Below are positions 1-8,904 of a DNA stretch of 64,000 nucleotides, piece after piece. The translations under genes were made by a program, and so were the position numbers. The DNA lies in the NCBI RefSeq assembly GCF_017877355.1, contig NZ_JAGIPR010000015.1, positions 62,001 to 126,000 on the forward strand, in the 5' to 3' direction. Position 1 is the stretch's first letter; every line of letters begins with the position of its first letter. Source of the DNA: Chryseobacterium jejuense (GTDB taxonomy: Bacteria; Bacteroidota; Bacteroidia; Flavobacteriales; Weeksellaceae). The notes below the pieces were generated by a model. The model ran no database searches and was not told the origin of the DNA. It saw only the letters and a list, made by a program, of their open reading frames with translations.

Positions 1-1832
1 TTAATTCTTGAAGCCAGTTTATAATTGAATGTAGATCCGAAATCTGAATAATTTTCATATCTCGCAGCTGCATCCACCAAAAGCCAGTTGGTAAAGTTGA
101 ACTCTACATCTGCATAAGCCGCTAATGACTGTCTGTTTTTGTTCACCGCATTCTCAGGTTTAAATCCACTAAATACCTGTGAGCCTCCCGGAAGAGCCTG
201 TCCAAAGAAATCTGTAGGTCTTTTCGTAGTATTGTTCCATGGATTTCCCAAAACATCATACGTGGTATAAGATGCTTCTTCACCAGCTGTCATTTTAAAG
301 TTTTCAAAACGGTGTTCTCCCCCGAAGGCCACATTCATACCTTCCAATACATCATATTTTTTAGAGAAATCCAAATTGATCGTATTTTGAGTAAATCTTA
401 ATCCACCAGCATCAAATTCATTCGGTGAAGCAAAACGCAAAGAAGTGTTTCCTGTATTTCTGATATTGTACATAAAGGAGTTTTGCCCAAAAGTATTGCT
501 GAAATCAATATGCCAGCCCTCCCATTTTCCTTTAATACCTGTTGCCAGGGAAATATCCTGAATATCAGTTCCTATTTGTGGCAGGTAGCCATTAGGATAC
601 AGACCTGTAAAAGTTCTGCTTTCTCTCGGTCTTCTGTAGAATCCTCCGGAAACCCCATGTCTTAAACTGTATCCGCCAAAAGTATATACCTTCCAGTCGT
701 CACTTACAGGAACCTCAGCATTAATGAAAAGCTGGTGGTTATTAAGCTTGGACTGCCCTACCTGCATATTGAAGTCTTTTCTTGTCTGTCCTCTGTATGC
801 AAGCTCCTGATCAGTAACATCAAAATTCAATAAAGACTGAAGCCCTTTCTGAAGAACATTCCCTGCTCCATCTTTTATATCCTGAATAGTAGTAGCTCCT
901 TGTATGCCGGCTAATTGGCCAGGAGTAAAATAATTTACTCCCTGAGCATACTGATGAATGTAGTTGATGATTTGCTGTGAATTGGGAGTATTTCCAATAT
1001 CAGTAAAAAGAGAAGAAAGGTTTACTCCATCTTTCAGAGCCCGTTGCTCAATAGCATTATAAGCATTATAAAGCGTTCCTGATTCCGTTCCGGCTCTGTA
1101 GGTAGGATTTCTGAACTGGGAAGACCAGGTAATATTGAAGAAACCACCTTTAGTCCCGATCTTATTACCATAGTTAAGGTCCAATTGGATATTCTGTCCA
1201 TCAAAATTTCCTGTATGGTCATTAGCTGTAGGGGTTAAATTCCCACCGTAGCTGATCTGACCAGCCAGTTTTCCTGTGTCTCTTTTCAGTTCAAGGTTCA
1301 TTACCCCGGCAATGGCATCAGATCCGTATTGTGCGGCTGCACCGTCTCTTAAGACTTCTATCCTATTTAAAGCGAAAGAAGGAATAGCATTCAAATCTGT
1401 TCCTACAGTTCCTCTTCCAGGTGTTCCATTTACGTTGACTAATGCAGAGGTGTGTCTTCTTTTTCCATTAACCAATACCAGAACCTGATCCGGTCCCAAA
1501 CCTCTTAACTGCGCTGGATCCAAATGGTCTGTTCCATCAGAATTGGTTTGAATGGTAGAAGTAAAAGAAGGTGCAATGGCATTTAAGATTTGTCCGATAC
1601 TAGACTGCGGAAGAACCACAGAAGCTTCCTTCAGATTGAATACATCCACAGGAACCGGGCTGTCTGCCTTCGATCTTGCTCCGGCTCTGGATCCCAGGAT
1701 AACAACTTCTTCTACTTTATTGGTATTAACACTGTCTTTTTTGGTTTTGATACTGTCTTTTTCCTGTCCATAGGTAAAAACTCCCAGGAAAAATAAAACA
1801 GAAGCTGAAAAAATAGTCTTTTTATTACTCAT
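1..1832 (-). CDS. TonB-dependent outer-membrane receptor, C-terminus cut off by window edge
   Basis: A continuous reading frame of about 610 codons runs off the left edge, so only the N-terminal two thirds or so is present. It opens with a signal peptide ending near Tyr-Gly-Gln. A TonB-box/plug region follows (EEVVILGSRAG, LRGLGPDQVLVLVNGKRR, RIEVLRDGAAAQYGSDAIAGV), and then aromatic-rich beta-barrel strands. Proteins of this family import siderophores, vitamins or glycans across the outer membrane using TonB energy; nothing visible indicates the substrate. No SusD-like partner lies on the right side, and the left side is not visible. ATG at 1832 is chosen because the two ATGs just upstream run into stops within three codons. 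A good two-box promoter lies at 1877-1907. Confidence 0.93.
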   Translation of the reverse strand, partial: MSNKKTIFSASVLFFLGVFTYGQEKDSIKTKKDSVNTNKVEEVVILGSRAGARSKADSPVPVDVFNLKEASVVLPQSSIGQILNAIAPSFTSTIQTNSDGTDHLDPAQLRGLGPDQVLVLVNGKRRHTSALVNVNGTPGRGTVGTDLNAIPSFALNRIEVLRDGAAAQYGSDAIAGVMNLELKRDTGKLAGQISYGGNLTPTANDHTGNFDGQNIQLDLNYGNKIGTKGGFFNITWSSQFRNPTYRAGTESGTLYNAYNAIEQRALKDGVNLSSLFTDIGNTPNSQQIINYIHQYAQGVNYFTPGQLAGIQGATTIQDIKDGAGNVLQKGLQSLLNFDVTDQELAYRGQTRKDFNMQVGQSKLNNHQLFINAEVPVSDDWKVYTFGGYSLRHGVSGGFYRRPRESRTFTGLYPNGYLPQIGTDIQDISLATGIKGKWEGWHIDFSNTFGQNSFMYNIRNTGNTSLRFASPNEFDAGGLRFTQNTINLDFSKKYDVLEGMNVAFGGEHRFENFKMTAGEEASYTTYDVLGNPWNNTTKRPTDFFGQALPGGSQVFSGFKPENAVNKNRQSLAAYADVEFNFTNWLLVDAAARYENYSDFGSTFNYKLASRI

Positions 1833-1876
1833 ATCATTTCATCAATTTGATTAAACATTTATGTTTTTTGCAGGTG

Positions 1877-1907
1877 CAAATGTAAAATATATTTATTAGT
1901 CTACAAA
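1877..1907 (-). promoter_or_regulatory. Flavobacterial-type promoter of the TonB-dependent receptor
   Basis: On the minus strand TTTG (1904-1907) is followed after 19 bases by TACATTTG (1877-1884). This matches the Bacteroidetes sigma-A pattern TTTG-N19-TAnnTTTG. The start codon is 45 bases downstream, giving a short 5' leader. Confidence 0.6.
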
Positions 1908-2000
1908 AACAATAGACTTTGTTTTTGTAAAAAATGATAATCGTTTCTTTCTATCCCTTATTAAAATTACTATTTTTTCCAATAACTTAAAGAAATTTCA

Positions 2001-2035
2001 TAAAAAAACGGATTCAAAAAATGAATCCGTTTATC
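2001..2035 (-). terminator. Hairpin terminator after uvrD/pcrA
   Basis: AAACGGATTC and GAATCCGTTT pair around a short A-rich loop. On the minus strand the stem is followed by a run of T, placed about 25 bases after the helicase stop codon. Confidence 0.75.
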
Positions 2036-2060
2036 TTATTTAAAAAGCTATTTTTCAAAC

Positions 2061-4394
2061 TTAAATCTTGGTAAGTTTAGCATATTTCAAAATCAGGTTC
2101 TTCTCCCCTTCGTGTATGAATACTACTTTTGCTTTGATATTCTGAGGATCTGTTCCATCCAGGAAAGCAACCTCTCCTATTCCGAAACGGTCGTGTCTCA
2201 CTTTATCTCCCACTTCAATATCCTGAGACGATGCACCACTTGGATTGATAATTTTGGCAGTGCTCACCGGTTTCAGTTTTCTAGCTTCCGGAGCTGGTTT
2301 TGAATTATCTTCCCCTCTGTTAAGTGTCTTTTTCTCTACCTTTTTGAAAGATTTTCCTTCTGATGGATGTTCATCAAAGATATTAGATCTTACCCCTGAA
2401 TTATTGATAAATCTTTTCTCCAACGCCGGGTTAAGGAATTCTATATATTCATCATCAATTTCGCTCAGGAATCTTGATGGTTCTGCATCAGTAATTTTCC
2501 CCCATTGGAAACGGGAAACAGCATAAGAGAAAAACACTTGCTTCTCAGCTCTGGTTAACGCCACATAGAACAATCTTCTTTCTTCTTCAAGATCTTCTCT
2601 GGTTGCAGAACTCATGAAACTTGGGAAAAGATTTTCCTCAAGACCTACCAAATGAACTACAGGAAATTCAAGACCTTTGGAAAGGTGAATCGTCATCAAG
2701 GAAACCATATCATCTTCCAGATTTTTATCCTGGGTATCTGCCGATAAGGCAATATTCTCAAGGAAATTGGAAAGACTCGGATCTCCATCTTCCAGCTGCA
2801 TCTGTTCTTCAATAAATCCTTGCATCGAGTTCATTAATTCCTGAACGTTTTCTACTCTTGAAATCCCTTCCGGAGTCTGATCATCTTTTAAAAACTTAAT
2901 TAAACCACTTCGTTTAGCTACTTCCATAGCAACACTGTAAGCTGTTTCCGTTTTCAACAAGACCTGGAATGCTTTAATCATCGACCAAAAGTCATTCAGT
3001 TTATTTAAAACACCATTATTTAACCCTAATTGAGGAGCATATATGGGTAAATTATCAAGAACTTTTGATACAGGAAGGTTCTGAGCGTCTGCAAAAACAA
3101 TCAATTTATTTTGCGTTGTTTCTCCAATTCCTCTGGTTGGATAGTTAATGATTCTCATCAATGCTTCCGAATCATTTTCATTGATTAAAAGACGCAGGTA
3201 ACCGATTAAATCTTTAACCTCCTTTCTTTGGTAGAATGAAAGACCTCCATATACTTTGTATGGAATATTTTTACGTCTCAGGGCATCTTCAAATGCTCGG
3301 GTCTGAGAATTTGTTCTGTATAAAATAGCAAAATCACTATATTTTCTCTGGTCGCGGTTACGAAGCTCCCAGATATTTCCGGCTACAAAGTTCGCTTCAT
3401 CAGCATCAGAAAGAGAACGGTAAATTTTAATTTTATCTCCTTCTTCATTATCACTGAAAACATTTTTCTTAAACTGCTGTAAGTTTTTTGCAATAACAAC
3501 ATTGGCTGCGTTTACAATGTTTTGTGTAGAACGGTAATTTTGTTCCAATGATACTGTAATTGCATCCGGATAATCTTTCTTGAAGTTCAGGATGTTATAG
3601 ATATTAGCTCCACGGAAAGAGTAAATAGACTGGGCATCGTCCCCTACCACACAGATATTTTCAAACTTGGAAGCTAATGCTTTCACAATAAGATACTGAG
3701 AGTGGTTAGTATCCTGGTACTCATCTACCATGATATATCTGAATCTGTCCTGGTATTTTGCCAATACTTCTGGGAAACGAGTCAGTAATTCATTGGTTTT
3801 TAACAATAAATCATCAAAATCCATTGATCCGTTTTTGAAACACTGTTCAACATATCTCTGGTAAATCTGTCCTATAAATTTCATATTGGCTTTTTCATCA
3901 GCCTCCATCAGTTCCGGATTATTGAAATAAGCTTTAACGGTAATCAGATTATTTTTATAGGTTGAAATTCTTGCCTGAACTTTTTTAGGTTTATAAAGAT
4001 CAGCATCAATATTCATATCCTTCAATACTTTTTTAATCACATTCAAAGCATCCTGCTGGTCATAAATGGTAAAATTGGAAGGATAGCCCAGATAATGAGC
4101 CTCAATTCTTAAAATTCTTGCAAAAACCGAGTGAAATGTTCCCATCCAAAGACTTCTCGCATTGCTGTCTCCTACTACCTTTGCGATACGTTCTTTCATT
4201 TCACGAGCTGCCTTATTGGTAAAGGTAAGTGCCAGGATATTGAAAGGGTCTATTCCATTATGGATAAGGTGGGCAATACGCATCGTAAGCACACGTGTTT
4301 TTCCGGAACCTGCTCCCGCAAGTACCATCAGAGGGCCTTGTAAAGAGGTAACGGCTTCATATTGTGATTCATTGAGTCCTTTCAAATAGTCCAT
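2061..4394 (-). CDS. uvrD: ATP-dependent DNA helicase UvrD/PcrA (superfamily 1A)
   Basis: Superfamily 1A 3'-5' DNA helicase of about 777 residues, the normal length for UvrD/PcrA. The Walker A motif GAGSGKTR is near residue 35, the motif II signature VDEYQDTN near residue 225, then GDDAQSIYSFRGA, QNYRST and the C-terminal LMTIHLSKGLEF and VALTRAEKQ motifs. The last 50 residues (VGDKVRHDRFGIGEV...) form the Tudor-like tail known from PcrA. The family acts in nucleotide excision repair, replication restart and removal of recombinase filaments. A GTG 24 bases further upstream is in frame, but ATG 4394 gives the normal start MDYLKGLNESQ. The gene stands alone, with its own terminator at 2001-2035. 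Confidence 0.96.
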   Translation of the reverse strand: MDYLKGLNESQYEAVTSLQGPLMVLAGAGSGKTRVLTMRIAHLIHNGIDPFNILALTFTNKAAREMKERIAKVVGDSNARSLWMGTFHSVFARILRIEAHYLGYPSNFTIYDQQDALNVIKKVLKDMNIDADLYKPKKVQARISTYKNNLITVKAYFNNPELMEADEKANMKFIGQIYQRYVEQCFKNGSMDFDDLLLKTNELLTRFPEVLAKYQDRFRYIMVDEYQDTNHSQYLIVKALASKFENICVVGDDAQSIYSFRGANIYNILNFKKDYPDAITVSLEQNYRSTQNIVNAANVVIAKNLQQFKKNVFSDNEEGDKIKIYRSLSDADEANFVAGNIWELRNRDQRKYSDFAILYRTNSQTRAFEDALRRKNIPYKVYGGLSFYQRKEVKDLIGYLRLLINENDSEALMRIINYPTRGIGETTQNKLIVFADAQNLPVSKVLDNLPIYAPQLGLNNGVLNKLNDFWSMIKAFQVLLKTETAYSVAMEVAKRSGLIKFLKDDQTPEGISRVENVQELMNSMQGFIEEQMQLEDGDPSLSNFLENIALSADTQDKNLEDDMVSLMTIHLSKGLEFPVVHLVGLEENLFPSFMSSATREDLEEERRLFYVALTRAEKQVFFSYAVSRFQWGKITDAEPSRFLSEIDDEYIEFLNPALEKRFINNSGVRSNIFDEHPSEGKSFKKVEKKTLNRGEDNSKPAPEARKLKPVSTAKIINPSGASSQDIEVGDKVRHDRFGIGEVAFLDGTDPQNIKAKVVFIHEGEKNLILKYAKLTKI

Positions 4395-4463
4395 ACTGCA
4401 AAAAAATTTTGGGAACACAAAATTAAGGTATTCAGAGGAGAATTCAAATTATGAAATGGGAAT

Positions 4464-4492
4464 GGTGAATTTTTGCTTCACAAGTGAATGGT
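4464..4492 (+). repeat. Dispersed intergenic repeat, copy 1
   Basis: GGTGAATTTTTGCTTCACA followed by AGTGAATGG. It shares its core with copies at 4556-4592, 10473-10510 and 27471-27510, the last two in inverted orientation. Confidence 0.5.
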
Positions 4493-4555
4493 AAATGGCA
4501 CAAAGAAGTATGCTGAATGAGCCACTGATCTTGTTCTCAACCGATCTTAAACGTG

Positions 4556-4592
4556 AATAGGCAATTTTGCTTCGCAAGTGAATGGTAAATTG
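4556..4592 (+). repeat. Dispersed intergenic repeat, copy 2
   Basis: The core CAATTTTGCTTCGCAAGTGA is followed by ATGGTAAATT. Same element as copy 1, about 95 bases downstream and in the same orientation. Confidence 0.5.
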
Positions 4593-4724
4593 TTATGGCT
4601 TATAAAATTGACAAGCGAAGCGGATTGACTGTTCACTATTGCTTATTCTCGCCTTAACTTCTCACTCTATTTCTGTAACATTTAATTCACTTTTTCTACT
4701 AATTGATAAACAATTTCTAACTTT

Positions 4725-6038
4725 ATGAAAAAGCGTCTTCTTTCTGCTGCTGCCGTAGCTTTCTTCGGGCTCATGCTGAATGCACAGCAAATTAAATTCG
4801 AAGAGTATGATCTTCCCAATGGTCTTCACGTAATTCTTCATCAGGATAATTCGGCTCCGGTAGTAACTACGGGGGTTATGTATCATGTAGGAGCAAAAGA
4901 TGAAGTAAAAGGAAGAACCGGGTTTGCTCACTTCTTTGAACATCTTTTATTTGAAGGAACTCCTAATATCAAAAGAGGCGATTGGTTTAAGATCGTTTCT
5001 TCAAACGGAGGACAAAATAATGCCAATACAACCAACGACAGAACCTATTACTACGAAACTTTCCCTTCCAATAACGAACAACTTGGACTTTGGATGGAAG
5101 CTGAAAGAATGCGTCATGCAGTTATCAATCAAGTTGGAGTAGACACTCAGAGAGAAGTGGTAAAGGAAGAAAAAAGATTAAGAATGGATAACCAACCTTA
5201 TGGAAACCTTTTCTCAACAATTCAGAAGAACTTGTTTACCAATCACCCGTACAATTGGCCAACGATTGGATCTATGGAAGACCTGAATGCTGCAAAACTT
5301 GAGGAGTTCCAGGCTTTCTACAAAAAATTCTATATTCCAAACAATGCTACATTAGTGGTTGCAGGAGACATTAAACCTGAACAGACTAAAAAATGGATTG
5401 AAGAATATTATGGCGGCATTCCAAAAGGAACTATCTCTCCAAAAGATTTCCCTAAAGATACTCCTATCACTCAGGAAAAAGAAGTGACTGCCACTGATCC
5501 GAACATTCAGCTTCCGGCTTATATTTTCGCTTACAGAACTCCTGCCAATAAAGAAAAAGATGCGTATGTTTTGGATATGCTTTCTTCTTATTTAAGCAAT
5601 GGAAAATCATCTGTTTTATACAAGAAATTAGTAGATCAGGACAAAAAAGCACTTCAGGTAGCGGCTTTCAATCAGGGGCTTGAAGATTACAGTATTTTTG
5701 CATTCTTCGCTATTCCGATGGGACAAACTTCTAAGCAGACTTTACAGGCTGATATTGATGCAGAGATTAAAAAACTTCAGACGACTTTAATTTCTGATGA
5801 GGATTATCAAAAAATCCAGAACCAGTTTGAAAACCAGTTTGTGAATCAGAACTCAAGCATTCAGGGAATTGCAGCTTCTTTAGCTACCAACCATGTATTG
5901 ATGGGAAATACCAACCTCATCAATAAGGAAATTGATATCTACAGATCTATCACCAAACAGGATATTCAAAATGCTGCTAAAAAGTATCTTAATTCCAACC
6001 AAAGAATCATCATCAACTACGTTCCTGAGAAAAAATAA
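4725..6038 (+). CDS. M16 family zinc metallopeptidase, catalytic subunit
   Basis: A 437-residue protein with a signal peptide (cleavage near LNAQQ, residues 1-21), so periplasmic. The inverted zinc motif HFFEH (H69, E72, H73) is intact and followed by LLFEGT; the distal zinc-binding glutamate is expected in the REVVKEEKR region near residue 150. The rest fits the two-lobed M16B (pitrilysin/processing peptidase) fold, including the helix region beginning YIFAYRTPAN. The next gene starts 7 bases after this stop and encodes a homologue without the zinc motif, so the two probably form the heterodimer known for M16B peptidases. The substrate is unknown; peptide degradation or processing in the periplasm is likely. 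Confidence 0.93.
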   Translation: MKKRLLSAAAVAFFGLMLNAQQIKFEEYDLPNGLHVILHQDNSAPVVTTGVMYHVGAKDEVKGRTGFAHFFEHLLFEGTPNIKRGDWFKIVSSNGGQNNANTTNDRTYYYETFPSNNEQLGLWMEAERMRHAVINQVGVDTQREVVKEEKRLRMDNQPYGNLFSTIQKNLFTNHPYNWPTIGSMEDLNAAKLEEFQAFYKKFYIPNNATLVVAGDIKPEQTKKWIEEYYGGIPKGTISPKDFPKDTPITQEKEVTATDPNIQLPAYIFAYRTPANKEKDAYVLDMLSSYLSNGKSSVLYKKLVDQDKKALQVAAFNQGLEDYSIFAFFAIPMGQTSKQTLQADIDAEIKKLQTTLISDEDYQKIQNQFENQFVNQNSSIQGIAASLATNHVLMGNTNLINKEIDIYRSITKQDIQNAAKKYLNSNQRIIINYVPEKK

Positions 6039-6045
6039 TTTACCC

Positions 6046-8076
6046 ATGAAAAAGCAATTCACCTATATAGCAGCGGCATTTTTATTTGCAGGAATGCTTT
6101 CTGCCCAAAAAATTGACCTTAATGCAATGCCTAAACCGGGACCTACTCCTGCCATTAACATTGCCAAACCAAAAACTTTTCAACTCAGTAACGGGTTAAC
6201 CGTAATGGTGGTTGAAAATAACAAACTTCCAAGGGTAAATACTACTCTTTCTATGGACAGACCTCCTTACTACGAAGGAAATATAGCTGGGGTAAGCCAA
6301 TTGATGGCAGAACAGCTTGATAACGGAACTACCAATCTAAGCAAGGATGAGTTTAATAAAAAAGTAGACTTTCTGGGAGCTAACATCAACTTCTCATCCA
6401 ACGGAGCTTCTTCGAATTCTCTTTCAAAATATTTCCCTGAAGTATTGGGATTAATGGCAGATGCCATCGTAAATCCAAAATTCTCAGCAGAAGAAATTAA
6501 AAATGGAAAAGAAAGAATCATTGAAGGATTAAAAGCTGATGAAAAAAATGCTTCCTCCATTGCTGAAAGAGTATCCAATGCTTTGATGTATGGAAAAAAT
6601 ACCTCAAGAGGTGAATTTGAAACTATTGAATCTATCAATAAAATTCAATTGGCGGATATTCAGAATATTTACAATAAATACTATGCTCCTGATAATGCCT
6701 ATTTAGTAATTGTTGGAGATGTAAAATTCGATCAGATTAAGCCTTTGGTGGAAAAAGCTTTTGGAAGCTGGAAAAAGTCAAACACCAAGTTTGCCGCTTT
6801 AGAGCCTGCTTCTAATGTTTCCAAAACAGAGATCAATGTGGTTGATGTTCCATCAGCTGTGCAATCTGTATTGTCTGTCGGCAATCTTAACAACCTTAAG
6901 ATGAAAGATCCACATTACTTCCCTGCTACGATGGCCAATTATATTCTTGGTGGTGGCGGTGAAGCCAGACTTTTTATGAACCTCAGAGAAAAGAACGGAT
7001 TCACTTACGGTGCCTATTCAAGCATGAATGCCAGCAAGTATTCCCCTGATTTCTCAGCGGAAACCAGTGTAAGAAATGAAGTTACGGATAAGGCTGTAAA
7101 GGAAATGATGAATGAACTGAACACCATTTCTACAGTTAAACCGGAAGAACTGGAAAATGCTAAGGCTAAGTTGAAAGGTTCCTTCATTATGTCTTTAGAA
7201 AAACCTGAAACCATCGCTAAGTTTGCATTAAATCAAAAAGTTCAGGATCTTCCTGCAGATTTTTACACCAATTATCTAAAATCTATTGATAAAGTTACTG
7301 CTGCAGATGTTTCTAACACTGTAAAAGCGACAATCCTACCGAACCAGAGCAGAATCTTCATTGCAGGAAAAGCATCTGACATTTCCGAAGGGCTGGAAAA
7401 ATTAGGGTATCCGGTAAAATATTTTGATAAAGAAGCCAATCCGGCAGCAAAACCTACAGCACAGAAAGTTGATGCGAATGTAAGCATTGGTTCTGTAGCG
7501 GATAAATACATCAATGCTATTGGTGGTTTGGCTGCTGTTCAGAAAGTAACCTCCATTACAGCTGATGCTACTACCAAAGTTCAGGGAATGGATATGAGTA
7601 TGAAGCTTATTCAGGGGAAAGGCGGAAAAATGATGATGGAAATGAAAATGATGGGCAATACTCTTCAAAAGATTGTTTTTGATGGTAAAGACGGATATGC
7701 TGAAGCACAGGGACAAAAAATGCCTTTAAATGATAAGCAAAAAGCTTCTATGGCAGATCCGGAACTTTTCCCGGAGCTTACTTTCGCTAAATCCACAGAA
7801 TTAAAGTTAGCAGGAATCGAAAAATATAACAATGAAGATTCTTATGTAGTAAAAGGACCAAAACAAACCTATTATTACAGCGTAAAAACAGGTTTAAAAA
7901 CCGGTGAAATAAAAGTTGGAGAAGGAGGTTCTATGCCTACGAACTTCTCTGATTATAAAGATGTATCCGGAGTGAAACTTCCATTCACCATTATCCAGAA
8001 TATGGGTGGCATGGAAATTAATCTGGCTGTACAGTCTTACCAGCTTAATCAGGCTAAAGATTCTGACTTTAAATAA
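6046..8076 (+). CDS. M16 family non-catalytic subunit with C-terminal extension
   Basis: A 676-residue protein starting at ATG 6046 with a signal peptide (MKKQFTYIAAAFLFAGMLSAQ). A longer frame begins at 5932 inside the upstream gene, but only the 6046 start gives a secretion signal. Where the partner has HxxEH this protein has SQLMAEQLDNGT, so it cannot bind zinc in the usual way. It keeps the LREKNGFTYG segment typical of the substrate-binding partner in M16B heterodimers. After the two M16 lobes, roughly residues 480-676 form an extra domain with a methionine-rich stretch (MDMSMKLIQGKGGKMMMEMKM), resembling outer-membrane lipoprotein-carrier-like domains of flavobacterial proteins. Cotranscribed with the upstream gene; a terminator follows at 8096. 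Confidence 0.9.
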   Translation: MKKQFTYIAAAFLFAGMLSAQKIDLNAMPKPGPTPAINIAKPKTFQLSNGLTVMVVENNKLPRVNTTLSMDRPPYYEGNIAGVSQLMAEQLDNGTTNLSKDEFNKKVDFLGANINFSSNGASSNSLSKYFPEVLGLMADAIVNPKFSAEEIKNGKERIIEGLKADEKNASSIAERVSNALMYGKNTSRGEFETIESINKIQLADIQNIYNKYYAPDNAYLVIVGDVKFDQIKPLVEKAFGSWKKSNTKFAALEPASNVSKTEINVVDVPSAVQSVLSVGNLNNLKMKDPHYFPATMANYILGGGGEARLFMNLREKNGFTYGAYSSMNASKYSPDFSAETSVRNEVTDKAVKEMMNELNTISTVKPEELENAKAKLKGSFIMSLEKPETIAKFALNQKVQDLPADFYTNYLKSIDKVTAADVSNTVKATILPNQSRIFIAGKASDISEGLEKLGYPVKYFDKEANPAAKPTAQKVDANVSIGSVADKYINAIGGLAAVQKVTSITADATTKVQGMDMSMKLIQGKGGKMMMEMKMMGNTLQKIVFDGKDGYAEAQGQKMPLNDKQKASMADPELFPELTFAKSTELKLAGIEKYNNEDSYVVKGPKQTYYYSVKTGLKTGEIKVGEGGSMPTNFSDYKDVSGVKLPFTIIQNMGGMEINLAVQSYQLNQAKDSDFK

Positions 8077-8095
8077 TAAACAAAACAATTTTATA

Positions 8096-8131
8096 GAAAA
8101 AGGCTATCTCAATTTGAGATGGTCTTTTTTG
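8096..8131 (+). terminator. Terminator of the M16 operon
   Basis: ATCTC and GAGAT form the centre of an A-rich/T-rich stem (AAAAGGCTATCTC pairing with GAGATGGTCTTTTTT), followed by a T run. Confidence 0.75.
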
Positions 8132-8328
8132 TTTCTTCTCTCATGTAGAAAATCTATGTAATAAAAGAATCTGTGTTATCTGCAAAATCAGTGAGAAAAC
8201 TTAAAACAATTCAGGCATCTGTTATAAACATTCCTATCTTGCTATTTGTCTTCTCCTTTGTTTTAAGCTTAAAATCATTGTTTGATTTTTATTTTTTTGC
8301 GATTTTGCCATATTTACCGATATCTTTT

Positions 8329-8359
8329 TTTGTTGTTCAGTAAAAAAAGATTAAATTTG
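8329..8359 (+). promoter_or_regulatory. Promoter of secG
   Basis: TTTG (8329-8332), 19 bases, TAAATTTG (8352-8359). This matches the Bacteroidetes -33/-7 consensus. The start codon is 26 bases downstream. Confidence 0.6.
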
Positions 8360-8384
8360 CCCATTCAAAAAGATATCAGAATTA

Positions 8385-8741
8385 ATGGATACTATATTTA
8401 CACTATTGATGGTTCTTATTATGATTGCCAGTGTTTTATTGGTGATTGTTGTTATGGCTCAAAACCCAAAAGGTGGAGGTCTTTCCAGTACTTTCGGGGG
8501 GGCATCTTCTGCACAGTTTGGAGTACAGAGAACCAATGATTTCATGGAAAAAGCAACATGGACTCTAGGCGGAACTATCATCGTTCTTATCCTTTTAAGC
8601 GTTGTTATTACGGGTAAACCGTCGCAAGTGGCTCCGGCTCAACAACAACCTACTAAAAAAGAAGCTCCGGCAAAACAATCTGCTCCGGCTTCTTCAACAA
8701 CCACTACTCCGGCTCCAGTACCAGCTGCACCGGCTAAATAA
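8385..8741 (+). CDS. secG: Preprotein translocase subunit SecG
   Basis: A 118-residue protein with two membrane helices (about residues 3-24 and 55-75) separated by the SecG signature loop NPKGGGLSSTFGGASSAQFG. SecG is the non-essential third subunit of the SecYEG channel and assists SecA-driven protein export. After the second helix there is an Ala/Pro/Thr/Lys-rich tail of about 40 residues, of the low-complexity kind seen in flavobacterial SecG. Monocistronic: own promoter at 8329-8359 and terminator at 8763-8793. Confidence 0.95.
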   Translation: MDTIFTLLMVLIMIASVLLVIVVMAQNPKGGGLSSTFGGASSAQFGVQRTNDFMEKATWTLGGTIIVLILLSVVITGKPSQVAPAQQQPTKKEAPAKQSAPASSTTTTPAPVPAAPAK

Positions 8742-8762
8742 GAAGATTATTTTTCTACATAT

Positions 8763-8793
8763 AAAAAGCAACTCAAATTGAGTTGTTTTTTTA
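8763..8793 (+). terminator. Terminator of secG
   Basis: CAACTCAA (8769-8776) pairs with TTGAGTTG (8778-8785), preceded by an A run and followed by eight T. It may work in both directions. Confidence 0.8.
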
Positions 8794-8904
8794 TTGTACT
8801 ATATTTCCATAGTTTAATGTATAATGTAAAGAAGTTATAAAGCAGATGATAAGTATTTCACTCATCCACGTCTTCCAACTTCTCTCCTCCAGCTTCCAGC
8901 CTAT

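Larger units (their letters stand above)
4395..4724. other. Intergenic region carrying dispersed-repeat copies
   Basis: About 330 bases between divergent genes, with no credible coding frame. It holds two forward copies (4464-4492 and 4556-4592) of the dispersed TGAATTTTGCTTCGCAAGTG element and a degenerate inverse copy around 4611-4650. Promoters for both flanking genes must lie here, but I see no clear TAnnTTTG box. Confidence 0.6.
8077..8384. other. Intergenic region with terminator and secG promoter
   Basis: About 308 bases. It begins with the terminator at 8096-8131 and ends with the two-box secG promoter at 8329-8359. The middle is A/T-rich and shows no coding frame or repeat that I can support. 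Confidence 0.6.

Noticed and set aside
1931..1947. Fur-box-like AATGATAATCG upstream of the TonB-dependent receptor
   Set aside because: Only one half of the 7-1-7 inverted repeat is recognisable, so iron control cannot be claimed.
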